Source of the DNA: Avoscillospira sp045580485
GTDB taxonomy: Bacteria > Bacillota > Clostridia > Oscillospirales > Oscillospiraceae
Direction: 5' to 3'
Assembly (NCBI GenBank): GCA_045580485.1
Contig: JAZNNW010000151.1
Coordinates: 1-18,082, forward strand
Length of the DNA stretch: 18,082 bases
The notes under the pieces were generated by a model that was given only the letters and a program-made list of their open reading frames with translations, ran no database searches and was not told the DNA's origin. This document shows positions 1 to 7,700 of this stretch, piece by piece. The position numbers and the translations under genes are program-made. The first letter of the stretch is position 1; each line of letters starts with the position of its first letter.

Positions 1-1322
1 AGCAGGGTGTGAAACTTTCCAAGATCACCAATCTTTCTGATGATATTGCTTTGGCGCTGGGCGCCAGCGGTGTGCGCATTGCACCGATTCCCGATAAGAT
101 CTCGGTGGTAGGTATTGAGGTGCCCAACAAGCTGGTTTCCACCGTGTCTATCCGCGACGTGATCGAGTCCCGCGACTTTGTGGACCATCCTTCCAAGGTG
201 GCCTTTGCCATCGGCCGCGACATCGGCGGCAGCAACATTATTGGCAATATTGCAAAGCTGCCCCACGTGCTGATTGCAGGTACCACGGGTTCCGGTAAGT
301 CGGTGTGCACTAACTCGCTGATTATTTCCCTTATGTATAAGGCATCCCCCGACGATGTGCGCTTTATTATGGTGGACCCCAAGATGGTGGAACTTGCGCC
401 TTATAACGGCATTCCTCATCTGCTGATCCCCGTAGTTACCGACCCCAAGAAGGCGGCAGGTGCGCTGCAGTGGGCTGTTTTCGAAATGATGAAGCGTTAC
501 AAGACCTTCTCCGAACACGGCGTAAAAGACCTGACCGGTTACAACGCTCTGGCAGAAAACGACCCCAACCTCAAGCACATGGCAAGCGTTGTGGTAGTTA
601 TCGACGAATTGGCAGACTTGATGCTGGTGGCAGCCAAGGAAGTGGAAGAAGCCATCTGCCGTGTGGCACAGATGGGTCGTGCCTCCGGTATCCATCTGGT
701 CATCGCCACCCAGCGTCCCTCTGCCGATGTCATCACCGGCCTCATGAAGGCCAACATCCCCTCCAGAATTGCCTTCGCCGTGGCCTCCGCCATGGAGTCC
801 CGGATCATTCTGGATACGGCCGGTGCGGAGAAACTGGTGGGCAAGGGCGATATGCTCTATGCGCCTCTGGGTCAGGGCAAGCCCCGCCGTGTCCAGGGCT
901 GCTTCATCACCGATGACGAAGTACAGGCAGTGGTGGACTTTATCAAGAAAAACTCCACAGCTTCCTATGACGACTCTGTCATGGAACAGATCGACCAGAA
1001 GGCTGCGGAAAGCGGCAAGTCCTCCGGCGGTGCTTCTGTGACTGCGGAGCCGGTGACCGATGGGGACGAACTGCTGCCTCAGGCTGTGGATATCATTCTG
1101 GAAACGGGACAGGCCTCTGTCTCTATGCTCCAACGGCGGCTGAAACTGGGCTATGCCAGAGCGGCACGCATTGTGGACGAAATGGAGGAAAAGGGTATCG
1201 TCGGCCCCTTTGAAGGTTCCAAGCCCCGTCAGCTGCTGATCACCAAGGAACAGTGGCAGCAGATGCAGGGTCTGGCTCCCATGGAGGATGAAAATCCCCC
1301 TGTGGAGGAGGAAATCCCCTAA
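1..1322 (+). CDS. ftsK: DNA translocase FtsK/SpoIIIE, C-terminal part (5' end outside window)
   Basis: This is the motor part of the membrane-anchored, hexameric ATP-driven DNA pump that moves chromosome ends across the division or sporulation septum. The reading frame is open from the first bases; the GTG at 9 is an internal valine (QGVKLSKI), not a start. Counting from that codon, the beta/alpha motor core carries the Walker A GTTGSGKS at residues 91-98 and a Walker B-like VVVIDELADLM near 200, followed by the AQMGRASGIHLVIATQRPS block typical of the family. A linker follows, then a C-terminal winged-helix gamma domain (about residues 350-420) that reads oriented chromosomal motifs. The N-terminal membrane segments lie upstream of the window. 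No terminator separates it from the next gene 59 bases downstream, so the two may share a transcript. FtsK versus SpoIIIE cannot be settled without the N-terminus. Confidence 0.97.
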   Translation, partial: QGVKLSKITNLSDDIALALGASGVRIAPIPDKISVVGIEVPNKLVSTVSIRDVIESRDFVDHPSKVAFAIGRDIGGSNIIGNIAKLPHVLIAGTTGSGKSVCTNSLIISLMYKASPDDVRFIMVDPKMVELAPYNGIPHLLIPVVTDPKKAAGALQWAVFEMMKRYKTFSEHGVKDLTGYNALAENDPNLKHMASVVVVIDELADLMLVAAKEVEEAICRVAQMGRASGIHLVIATQRPSADVITGLMKANIPSRIAFAVASAMESRIILDTAGAEKLVGKGDMLYAPLGQGKPRRVQGCFITDDEVQAVVDFIKKNSTASYDDSVMEQIDQKAAESGKSSGGASVTAEPVTDGDELLPQAVDIILETGQASVSMLQRRLKLGYARAARIVDEMEEKGIVGPFEGSKPRQLLITKEQWQQMQGLAPMEDENPPVEEEIP

Positions 1323-1365
1323 AACAGTCATATTTTGCGCTGCATCCGAACAGTCGGAGTGGCAG

Positions 1366-1373
1366 CAGGAGGT
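1366..1373 (+). promoter_or_regulatory. Ribosome binding site of the ECF S component
   Basis: A perfect AGGAGG lies here, followed by TAATAAAA and the ATG at 1382. It fixes the start of the transporter gene. No convincing promoter is visible in the 59-base gap after the translocase gene. Confidence 0.7.
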
Positions 1374-1381
1374 AATAAAAA

Positions 1382-1987
1382 ATGAATAACAATCGCACAT
1401 CTCTGGAAAAGACCAAGGCCTTAGTGGGCATGGCCATTTTCACCGCAATCGTAGTGGTCCTGCAGGTAATCGCAACCGCTCTGGGACGGATGGGTCTGAC
1501 ACCGCCTTCTCTGGTGCTGATTCCCATTGTCATCGGCTCTGCCGTCTACGGATTAAAAACCGGTGCCTGGCTTGGCTTGGTCTTTGGCATCGTGGTCCTG
1601 CTGGCAGGCATTATGGGTGCAGACCTGTTCACCGCCGGTATGTGGAACTACAATCCCCTGGCAACAGCCGCCATCTGTATCGTCAAGGGCGTGACAGCCG
1701 GTTTTGTGGCAGGTGCTGTCTACAAGGGTCTCAGCAAGGTTAATGGCATTCTCGGTGCCGTGGCAGCTGCTGTGGTCTGCCCCATTGTCAATACAGGGCT
1801 GTTCCTGTTGGGTTCCACCCTGTTTTTCAAGTCCTATCTCATGGAGACCTATGCTGTGGAGGCAGCCGGTTTCATTGGCTTTTTGTTCATCGGACTGGTC
1901 GGGGTCAATTTCCTCATCGAAATGGCCATCAATCTGGTGCTCAGTCCCATGATCGTTCGGGTTTTGAAAGTTCGCAAGAGAAAATAA
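1382..1987 (+). CDS. ECF transporter S component, substrate unknown
   Basis: A 201-residue, very hydrophobic membrane protein with about six predicted helices, the size and layout of the substrate-binding (S) subunit of energy-coupling-factor vitamin importers. The N-terminus has a short basic head, then a first helix (about residues 13-34). The stretch PPSLVLIPIVIGSAVYGLKTGAWLGLVFG (about 41-69) is characteristic of the PF12822-type S components of Clostridia. The C-terminus is a basic tail. Such proteins bind one vitamin and dock onto a shared module (EcfT plus two ATPases), none of which is encoded here. There is no vitamin riboswitch in front of it to suggest the substrate; pantothenate-like or folate-like specificity is possible but unsupported. 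It sits just behind the translocase gene with no obvious promoter and ends at a strong terminator. Confidence 0.8.
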   Translation: MNNNRTSLEKTKALVGMAIFTAIVVVLQVIATALGRMGLTPPSLVLIPIVIGSAVYGLKTGAWLGLVFGIVVLLAGIMGADLFTAGMWNYNPLATAAICIVKGVTAGFVAGAVYKGLSKVNGILGAVAAAVVCPIVNTGLFLLGSTLFFKSYLMETYAVEAAGFIGFLFIGLVGVNFLIEMAINLVLSPMIVRVLKVRKRK

Positions 1988-1997
1988 TGCTATTTTC

Positions 1998-2027
1998 AAA
2001 AGGCTCCCTGTAAAAGGGAGCCTTTTT
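1998..2027 (+). terminator. Intrinsic terminator after the ECF S component
   Basis: An 8-bp perfect stem AGGCTCCC (2001-2008) / GGGAGCCT (2015-2022) with a 6-base loop is followed by a T run to 2025. An A run before the stem extends the pairing. It ends the translocase - ECF transcript just before the next promoter at 2040. Confidence 0.9.
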
Positions 2028-2039
2028 GTCGAAAAAAGA

Positions 2040-2068
2040 TTGACTTTTCCAATTTATGAACATATAAT
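2040..2068 (+). promoter_or_regulatory. Sigma-A promoter of the lysine riboswitch leader
   Basis: The -35 TTGACT (2040-2045) and a consensus -10 TATAAT (2063-2068) are separated by exactly 17 bases. Transcription should start near 2075, which is the first base of the P1 helix of the riboswitch. The start site is inferred, not measured. Confidence 0.88.
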
Positions 2069-2074
2069 GAATAA

Positions 2075-2250
2075 ACCAAGCATGATAGAGGTGCGAAGTT
2101 CAAAAGTACGCTTTCTTTCCTGACAGGCCTTTGGAAGCGGAAAGGGGAATTCGCCGAGGTGCACAGTCTCCGGCCTGGGAGCTGTGTTGCCGGGCCGTGG
2201 GAGAAGATCCTGCGGACTGTCATCCTATGGATGGAGCGCTGTCGCTGGTT
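2075..2250 (+). promoter_or_regulatory. Lysine riboswitch (L box) aptamer
   Basis: The leader carries the conserved blocks of the L-box lysine aptamer in order: GATAGAGGTGCGAAGTTCA (2084-2102) with the loop-E/K-turn region of P2, AAAGGGGA...CGCCGA (about 2140-2157), GCCGGGCCGTG (about 2189-2199), GGACTGTCA (about 2214-2222) and TGGAGCGCTGTC (2232-2243). P1 forms between CCAAGCATGATAG (2076-2088) and CTGTCGCTGG (2239-2248). P5 is the short CATCC/GGATG hairpin (2221-2233). The block order closely resembles the B. subtilis lysC leader as I recall it. Family knowledge: it binds L-lysine with high selectivity and usually turns off lysine biosynthesis or transport genes. This 300-base gap holds nothing else; the short reading frames inside it are not genes. 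Confidence 0.93.
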
Positions 2251-2301
2251 CATACAAGGGACTTGTATGGAGCTATGGCGCTGCCATGGCTTCATTTTTT
2301 T
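2235..2301 (+). terminator. Expression platform: terminator and competing antiterminator
   Basis: The terminator is a 9-bp stem AGCTATGGC (2271-2279) / GCCATGGCT (2283-2291), with one G-U pair, followed by TCA and seven Ts (2295-2301). A competing helix can be drawn: 2235-2245 pairs with 2272-2282 (10 of 11 positions, two of them G-U), enclosing a perfect 8-bp hairpin at 2251-2269. That antiterminator would use bases 2239-2245, which belong to the 3' strand of P1. The design therefore predicts that lysine stabilises P1, frees the terminator and stops transcription. The pairings are read from sequence; the switching direction is inferred. Confidence 0.85.
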
Positions 2302-2327
2302 GTCAATAAAAGAAAAGGAGAATACAC

Positions 2328-3920
2328 ATGAAAAACAAGAGAATCTCTCTGGTGGCTCTCATCGTGGCAATTGCAGTCATCGCAATGGCTGTCATCGTGA
2401 CCGTCACCGGCGTGGAGACCGTTGCCACTTTCTGGGCACTGGTTCCTCCCATCGTGGCCATCGGCTTGGCCCTTATCACCAAGGAGGTTTACTCCTCCCT
2501 GTTCACCGGTATCGTCGTCGGCGGTATCCTGGGCTGCATGGGCTCTGCCCCTGCTGCTGTTGACCATGTGGTCAGCACCGGTATCATCGCTGCCATCGAA
2601 GGCACTGCCGGTATCTTCCTGTTCCTGGTCATTCTGGGTGTCATCGTCGCCCTCATCAACAAGGCCGGCGGCAGCGCTGCCTTCGGTCGCTGGGCTGAGA
2701 CCCATATCAAGACCCGTGTCGGCGCACAGCTGGCTACCTTTGTTCTGGGCGTGCTCATCTTCATCGATGACTATTTCAACTGCCTGACTGTCGGCTCCGT
2801 CATGCTGCCTGTCACTGATGGTCACAAGATCTCCCGTGCAAAGTTCAGCTATCTGATCGATGCCACTGCAGCTCCTGTCTGCATGATCGCTCCCATCAGC
2901 TCCTGGGCTGCCGCTGTTTCCAGCTATGTGGAGATCGAGGGTCTGTCCGGTATCGAGCTGTTCATCAAGGCCATTCCCTTCAACTTCTACTCTCTGTTGA
3001 CTTTGGTGTTCATCGTGGCTTTGGTCGTCATGAAGGCCGACTTCGGCCCCATGGCCAAGCATGAGCGCAACGCCATTGAAAAGGGCGACCTGTTCTCCAC
3101 CGACGAGCGTGTGGATGGTGAAGAAGTCTTTGCCAACCCCAGAGGCAAGGTCATTGACCTGATCCTGCCCGTGGTGGTTCTGGTTGTGATCTCTGTCATC
3201 GGTCTGCTGTACATCGGCGGTTTCTTCAGCGGTGTTGATTTTGTTACTGCATTTGCTGACACCGATGCAACGGTCGGTCTGCCCTGGGGTGCTATCATTG
3301 CCCTGATCGTCATCGTGGCATATCTGATGATCCGTGGCCTGGTCACCTTCAAGGAAGCCATGGAGTGCATCCCCCGCGGCTTTGTTGCTATGGTTCCCGC
3401 CATCACGATCCTGACTCTGGCTACCGCTCTGAAGAACATTTCCAACGACCTGCTGGGTTCTGCCGCTTATGTGGAAGCCCTTATGCAGAGTGATGTCGCT
3501 CAGAACCTCAATGCGTTCCTGCCTGCTGTCATCTTCGTTGTGGCCTGCCTGCTGGCTTTTGCTACCGGCACTTCCTGGGGTACCTTCGGTATTCTGATCC
3601 CCATTGTGTCCAGCATGTTTGGTGTTGACAACCCCCTGCTGTTCATCGGTATGTCCGCTTGCTTGGCTGGTGCTGTCTGCGGCGACCACTGCTCCCCCAT
3701 CTCCGATACCACCATCATGTCCTCCGCCGGCGCTCGCTGCGTCCATGTGAACCATGTTTCTACGCAGCTGCCCTATGCCATCTCCGTTGCCGCCATCAGC
3801 TTTATCTGCTTCATCGTGGCCGGCTTCGTGCCCAATGCATGGATCTGTCTGGCTCTGGGTGTTGTCCTGGTTGTCGGTTTCCTGGCGATCATGAAGAAGC
3901 GTGCTCAGAAGGCTGCTTGA
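2328..3920 (+). CDS. NhaC-family Na+-coupled transporter, predicted lysine uptake (LysW-like)
   Basis: A 530-residue polytopic membrane protein with about 12 hydrophobic segments. It carries the hallmarks of the NhaC Na+/H+ antiporter superfamily: FIDDYFNCLTVGSVM (about 144-158), ATGTSWGTFGI (about 412-422) and GDHCSPISDTTIMSSAGA (about 452-469). The start ATG follows AAAAGGAG (2312-2319) at good spacing. NhaC relatives move Na+ against H+ or carry amino acids. The lysine riboswitch directly in front is the main evidence that this one imports lysine; NhaC-like proteins behind L boxes have been predicted as lysine transporters (LysW). It is the only gene between its promoter and the terminator at 3935-3968. 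If the riboswitch assignment were ignored, the safe name would be Na+/H+ antiporter NhaC family protein. Confidence 0.9.
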   Translation: MKNKRISLVALIVAIAVIAMAVIVTVTGVETVATFWALVPPIVAIGLALITKEVYSSLFTGIVVGGILGCMGSAPAAVDHVVSTGIIAAIEGTAGIFLFLVILGVIVALINKAGGSAAFGRWAETHIKTRVGAQLATFVLGVLIFIDDYFNCLTVGSVMLPVTDGHKISRAKFSYLIDATAAPVCMIAPISSWAAAVSSYVEIEGLSGIELFIKAIPFNFYSLLTLVFIVALVVMKADFGPMAKHERNAIEKGDLFSTDERVDGEEVFANPRGKVIDLILPVVVLVVISVIGLLYIGGFFSGVDFVTAFADTDATVGLPWGAIIALIVIVAYLMIRGLVTFKEAMECIPRGFVAMVPAITILTLATALKNISNDLLGSAAYVEALMQSDVAQNLNAFLPAVIFVVACLLAFATGTSWGTFGILIPIVSSMFGVDNPLLFIGMSACLAGAVCGDHCSPISDTTIMSSAGARCVHVNHVSTQLPYAISVAAISFICFIVAGFVPNAWICLALGVVLVVGFLAIMKKRAQKAA

Positions 3921-3934
3921 TTCTCAACGAACAT

Positions 3935-3968
3935 AAAAAATCAGCATCCGAAAGGATGCGGATTTTTT
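3935..3968. terminator. Bidirectional terminator between the NhaC-type gene and carbamate kinase
   Basis: GCATCC (3944-3949) pairs with GGATGC (3954-3959) around a GAAA loop. ATC/GAT extends the stem past one mismatch. An A run (3935-3940) on one side and a T run (3963-3968) on the other let it work on both strands for these convergent genes. Confidence 0.88.
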
Positions 3969-3974
3969 CGTCTG

Positions 3975-4916
3975 TTATTGTTTTATGGCAGTGCCGGTCT
4001 TGCCGGCGATGCCGTCACGGGCTTTTTCCAAGAGCGTGATAAGAGCTGTTCTGCCGGGGGCGGATTCGGCAAATTTCACCGCTGCTTCTACCTTGGGGAG
4101 CATGGAGCCGGGAGCGAACTGCCCGTCTGCCATGTGTTTTTTGGCTTCGGCAGGGGAGAGGGTATCCAGCCACTGCTCATTTTCCTTGCGGAAATTGATG
4201 GCGACTTTTTCCACGGCAGTGAGGATGATGAGCGTGTCGGCGTTCAGCATTTCTGCCAGCAATTCCGAGGCAAAATCCTTGTCGATGACTGCTGCCGCAC
4301 CCTTGAGATGGTTGCCCTCTGTGCGGAATACAGGAATTCCACCGCCGCCGCAGCAGATGACCACATGACCGTCCTCCGTCAGTGCCCGGATGGCACCGGC
4401 TTCAATGATGTGCTTGGGTTTGGGGGAGGCCACATACCGCCGCCAGCCCCGTCCGGCATCTTCCTTGAACAGGAAACCGGTTTTCTCCGCCATGATCGTG
4501 GCTTCTTCCTCGGAAAGAAACTTGCCGATGGGCTTGGTGGGGTTCTGGAAGGCCGGGTCATTGGGGTCTACTTCCACCTGGGTGACCATAGTCACCACAG
4601 GCTTGTTGGTGATGCCACGGTCAAAAAGTTCTTCCCGCAATGCGTTTTGCAGGTCGTAGCCGATATAGGCCTGGCTCATGGCACCGCAGACGGAAAGAGG
4701 TGTGGCACCCTGGGTGGGATCTTCGTGCATGAGTGCCAGCATGGCGTTGTTGATGATACCCACCTGAGGACCGTTGCCGTGGGCAACGATGACCTCATTG
4801 CCGTCCTCAATGAGGTCTACGATGGCGCTGGCGGTGGTTTTGACGGCGGTGGCCTGCTCCGGCAGGGTGGTACCGAGGGCGTTGCCGCCCAGGGCGATGA
4901 CGATGCGTTTACCCAT
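3975..4916 (-). CDS. arcC: Carbamate kinase (yqeA/arcC type)
   Basis: This soluble enzyme converts carbamoyl phosphate plus ADP to carbamate and ATP, the energy-yielding last step of ureido and arginine catabolism. The start is the ATG at 4916-4914, giving 313 residues that begin MGKRIVIALGGNALG, the normal family N-terminus and length; an ATG 63 bases further upstream would add an unrelated 21-residue leader lying in the hairpin region. Family motifs are AHGNGPQVG (45-53), VICCGGGGIPV in the middle, VIDKDFASELLA and LTAVEKVAINF, all parts of the amino-acid-kinase fold. It is the third gene of the ygeY - ygeW - kinase unit, matching the carbamate kinase (yqeA) associated with ygeW in E. coli. 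A GC-rich hairpin in the 74-base gap behind ygeW may lower its expression relative to ygeW. Confidence 0.95.
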   Translation of the reverse strand: MGKRIVIALGGNALGTTLPEQATAVKTTASAIVDLIEDGNEVIVAHGNGPQVGIINNAMLALMHEDPTQGATPLSVCGAMSQAYIGYDLQNALREELFDRGITNKPVVTMVTQVEVDPNDPAFQNPTKPIGKFLSEEEATIMAEKTGFLFKEDAGRGWRRYVASPKPKHIIEAGAIRALTEDGHVVICCGGGGIPVFRTEGNHLKGAAAVIDKDFASELLAEMLNADTLIILTAVEKVAINFRKENEQWLDTLSPAEAKKHMADGQFAPGSMLPKVEAAVKFAESAPGRTALITLLEKARDGIAGKTGTAIKQ

Positions 4917-4934
4917 GATTATGTCAACCTTTCT

Positions 4935-4977
4935 GAAAAACGAAGCCGCACCCTGACCGGTAGAGAGAGGGTGCGGC
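4935..4977 (-). terminator. Intercistronic terminator-like hairpin between ygeW and carbamate kinase
   Basis: On the minus strand a perfect 10-bp stem, GCCGCACCCT / AGGGTGCGGC (4977-4968 with 4954-4945), has a 13-base loop and is followed by TTCG and five Ts. It begins 13 bases after the ygeW stop codon. It looks like a leaky terminator or mRNA stabiliser that would set less kinase than carbamoyltransferase. The effect is inferred. Confidence 0.6.
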
Positions 4978-4990
4978 ATTTGGTTAGAAA

Positions 4991-6184
4991 TCAGAATTTC
5001 TTTCTCTGCTCATCGGAGCCGTCCATTTCCATAAGGGCCTTGACGGGGTCCTTGACCCGTGCCAGGAAGATCATGGCGGCGATGATGTAGGGCTTGTAGG
5101 AAGCCTGCTTGTAGAGAGGGACCATGTAGCGGTCGAAGACAGAGTTATCCACCTCGCCCTTTTCACAGCTGAGACCGGTGATATCGGCAGGCAGGCAGTG
5201 GAGATACAGGGCTTCGCCGTCCTTGGTCAGCTTCATCATTTCTTCAGTGCAGGCCCAGTCGGTGTGTTCGGCATTCTGCTTCAGCAGCTCCTGCTCCAGA
5301 GCATCGATACCGGCCTTGTCGCCCTGCTGGTACAGCTTGGTGCGCTGCTCCATGGCGGCAAAGGGTGCCCAGGACTTGGGATAGACGATGTCTGCATCCT
5401 TGAAGGCCTCTTCCATGGAATTGGTCTTGGTGAAGGTACAGTTGTTCTCTTCTGCATTCTTCTTGGCGATCTCTTCGATCTCGGGCATGATCTCATAGCC
5501 CTCGGGATGGGCCAGAACCACATCCATGCCGAAGCGGGTGAACAGACCCACCACGCCCTGCGGTACGGACAGAGGCTTGCCGTAGGAGGGAGAGTATGCC
5601 CAGGTCATGGCGACCTTTTTGCCCTTCAGATTTTCCACACCGCCGAAGTGGTGGATCAGATGGAGCATATCTGCCATGCACTGAGTGGGATGATCCACAT
5701 CGCACTGGAGGTTGACCAGAGTGGGTCTCTGCTCCAGAATACCGTCCCGGTAGCCTTCGTCCAGAGCGTCCATAAAGGTCTTCTGGTACTTGTGGCCTTC
5801 GCCGATGAACATATCGTCCCGGATGCCGATGGCTTCCGCCATGAAAGACACCATGTTGGCGGTCTCACGGACGGTCTCACCGTGGGCGATCTGGCTGACC
5901 TTCTCGTCCAGCACCTGCTCTTCCAGACCCAGCAGATTGCAGGCGGAGGCATAGGAGAAACGGGTACGGGTGGAATTGTCACGGAAGATGGAGATGCCAA
6001 GACCGGAATCAAAGATTCTGGTGGGCTTGTTGCGTTCTCTCAGATCCCGCAGGGCGTCTGCCACGGTGAAAATGGCATCGATTTCATCATTGGTCTTATC
6101 CCAGGTCCAATAGAAATCGTTTTTGTACATGTTATTGATCTTCAGGGTCTCCAGGTGTCTTGCCAGCTCAACAGCTTTACTCAT
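4991..6184 (-). CDS. ygeW: Knotted carbamoyltransferase YgeW
   Basis: A 397-residue member of the aspartate/ornithine carbamoyltransferase superfamily, and specifically the YgeW branch, whose fold contains a knot. Carbamoyl-phosphate binding residues are in FRDNSTRTRFSY (STRTR at 71-75) and HPTQ at 165-168; HCLP sits at 329-332. Long blocks such as SQIAHGETVRETAN and AMTWAYSPSYGKPLSVPQG are, from memory, almost the same in E. coli YgeW (also about 396 residues), which makes ordinary ornithine carbamoyltransferase unlikely. Work on the E. coli cluster suggests it acts on a ureido derivative of 2,3-diaminopropionate in the catabolic direction, releasing carbamoyl phosphate for the kinase; the substrate here is inferred. 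The start has AGGAGG 8 bases upstream. It lies 33 bases behind ygeY in the same transcript. Confidence 0.95.
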   Translation of the reverse strand: MSKAVELARHLETLKINNMYKNDFYWTWDKTNDEIDAIFTVADALRDLRERNKPTRIFDSGLGISIFRDNSTRTRFSYASACNLLGLEEQVLDEKVSQIAHGETVRETANMVSFMAEAIGIRDDMFIGEGHKYQKTFMDALDEGYRDGILEQRPTLVNLQCDVDHPTQCMADMLHLIHHFGGVENLKGKKVAMTWAYSPSYGKPLSVPQGVVGLFTRFGMDVVLAHPEGYEIMPEIEEIAKKNAEENNCTFTKTNSMEEAFKDADIVYPKSWAPFAAMEQRTKLYQQGDKAGIDALEQELLKQNAEHTDWACTEEMMKLTKDGEALYLHCLPADITGLSCEKGEVDNSVFDRYMVPLYKQASYKPYIIAAMIFLARVKDPVKALMEMDGSDEQRKKF

Positions 6185-6217
6185 TTTCTTGTCCTCCTGT
6201 ATGTAATGGATGATCGG

Positions 6218-7609
6218 TCAGCGAATGTCATTATCGGTGAGGCTCTGGCGGAACTGGGTCACATCGGCGGTCTTGTTTTCTTCCTTATACAGACCGGGAA
6301 CGGCTGCGTAGAGGGCAGCACAGGTGACCAGATCCTGCTTCCAGGTGATCTCGTTGGGAGCGTGAGCCTGGCTTTCAGCACCGGGACCGAAGCCCACGCA
6401 GGGGATGCCGTAGCGGCCCTGGATGGAAACGCCGTTGGTGGAGAAGGTCCACTTGTCGGTGAGAGGCCGGTTCCGCTTCTCCATGGCGGAGGGAGCGCCG
6501 ATGCGCTTGTCACCGAAGAGCCCATGGTGGGCATCGATAAGGGCCTGCACATGAGCGGCGGATTCCTTGTTGATCCATGTGGGGAAGAAGCACTCTGTTT
6601 CATAGACGGTGCCGGTCCATGCCGGGCGGTCATACATATACATGCTGACCTTCACATCGTCGCCGTATTTCTTCACGGCAGGCAAATCTCTGATCTCCTG
6701 CAGGCAGGAGTCCCAGGTCTCACCGGCGGTCATGCGGCGGTCAATGGAAATGGCGCAGGAGTCTGCCACAGCGCAGCGGCTGGGGGAGGTGTAGAAGATC
6801 TGAGAAGTGGTGCAGGTGCCTCTGCCCAGGAACTGTGCATCCTCATAATGCTCGGGATTGTACTTGGGATTCAGCATCTTCACCAGACCCTTGATCTCGG
6901 TTCCGTCTGCATCGTCATTTTCGTTGAGGGCACGGACATCCTGCAGGATGTCTGCCATTTTATAGATGGCATTGTCGCCCCGTTCGGGAGCGGAACCGTG
7001 GCAGGAGATGCCCTTTACATCTACACGAATCTCCATTCTGCCTCTGTGACCGCGATAGATGCCGCCGTCGGTGGGCTCTGTGGAGATGACAAATTCGATC
7101 TGCTTCTGAGCTTCTTCCTTGCTGGGGAAGTATTTGTTGACGATGTACTGCCAGCACATGCCGTCACAGTCTTCCTCCTGGACGGAGCCGACGATCATGA
7201 TCTTATAGCCCTTGGGAATCAGATCCAGATCTTTCATGATCTTTGCACCGTAGACGGCGGAGGCCATGCCGCCTTCCTGGTCGGAGCCGCCCCGGCCGTA
7301 GATGATCTCATCGGTCTCGTAGCCTTCATAGGGATCATGCTCCCAGTTGGCAAGGTTGCCGATGCCAACAGTATCGATATGGGAGTCGATGGCAATGATT
7401 TTTTCGCCCTCGCCCATCCAGCCGATGACATTGCCCAGACCGTCGATCTCGACCTTGTCAAAGTTCAGACGCTTCATTTCCGCTTCAATGCACTTGATGA
7501 CGCCCTCTTCCTCGCAGCTTTCGCTGGGGATAGCGATCATGGCCCGCAGGAATTTGCTCATGTCGGCTTTATAGCCTTCTGCAGCCTGTTTGATCAATTC
7601 GAAATTCAT
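6218..7609 (-). CDS. ygeY: M20-family metallohydrolase YgeY
   Basis: A 463-residue dizinc amidohydrolase/peptidase of the M20 family, often annotated as the YgeY selenium-metabolism-linked hydrolase. Predicted metal and catalytic residues are all present: H77 and D79 in IDSHIDTVG, D110 in GRGGSDQEGG, E145-E146 in SVQEEDCDG, E178 in STEPTDGG and H416 in ESQAHAPNE. Blocks such as IAIPSESCEEE, CHGSAPERGDNAIYKM and PSRCAVADSCAISIDRR match E. coli YgeY as I recall it. At 463 residues it is about 60 longer than that protein, with extra residues near 370-385 and a C-terminal tail. The start ATG has GGGAGGA 7 bases upstream. It is the first gene of the minus-strand operon, directly behind a strong promoter. 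Its real substrate is not known; cleavage of an acylated or ureido amino acid upstream of YgeW is plausible. Confidence 0.93.
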   Translation of the reverse strand: MNFELIKQAAEGYKADMSKFLRAMIAIPSESCEEEGVIKCIEAEMKRLNFDKVEIDGLGNVIGWMGEGEKIIAIDSHIDTVGIGNLANWEHDPYEGYETDEIIYGRGGSDQEGGMASAVYGAKIMKDLDLIPKGYKIMIVGSVQEEDCDGMCWQYIVNKYFPSKEEAQKQIEFVISTEPTDGGIYRGHRGRMEIRVDVKGISCHGSAPERGDNAIYKMADILQDVRALNENDDADGTEIKGLVKMLNPKYNPEHYEDAQFLGRGTCTTSQIFYTSPSRCAVADSCAISIDRRMTAGETWDSCLQEIRDLPAVKKYGDDVKVSMYMYDRPAWTGTVYETECFFPTWINKESAAHVQALIDAHHGLFGDKRIGAPSAMEKRNRPLTDKWTFSTNGVSIQGRYGIPCVGFGPGAESQAHAPNEITWKQDLVTCAALYAAVPGLYKEENKTADVTQFRQSLTDNDIR

Positions 7610-7671
7610 GTGCCGTTCCTCCCTGTGATCGTTTTTTATGGTACCTGTTTGGCAGGTTCTTTGCTAACTCC

Positions 7672-7700
7672 ATCATAAACCCATTAGGGACTGTTGTCAA
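7672..7700 (-). promoter_or_regulatory. Promoter of the ygeY-ygeW-arcC operon
   Basis: Read on the minus strand, a consensus -35 TTGACA (7700-7695) and -10 TATGAT (7677-7672) are spaced by 17 bases. The start of transcription would be near 7665. The -35 overlaps one arm of the palindrome at 7698-7716. Confidence 0.85.

Noticed and set aside
2131..2563. Small open frames inside and after the lysine riboswitch
   Set aside because: They lie in the structured aptamer, lack ribosome sites, and are explained by the RNA element and the NhaC-type gene.
2292..3755. 487-codon open frame on the minus strand opposite the NhaC-type gene
   Set aside because: The plus-strand protein has clear family motifs; the antisense translation is Asp/Gly/His-rich with no recognisable domain.
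4991..6184. Ordinary ornithine carbamoyltransferase and an arginine deiminase operon
   Set aside because: The protein matches YgeW over long stretches, YgeY is adjacent, and there is no arginine deiminase or arginine/ornithine antiporter gene.
7643..7657. ACCTG/CAGGT inverted repeat in the ygeY leader
   Set aside because: A 5-bp stem is within chance expectation; no T run and no known element.
5198..7678. 826-codon open frame on the plus strand opposite ygeW and ygeY
   Set aside because: It covers two clearly recognisable minus-strand genes and the gap between them, has low-complexity composition and no family motifs or ribosome site. It is an effect of codon bias.
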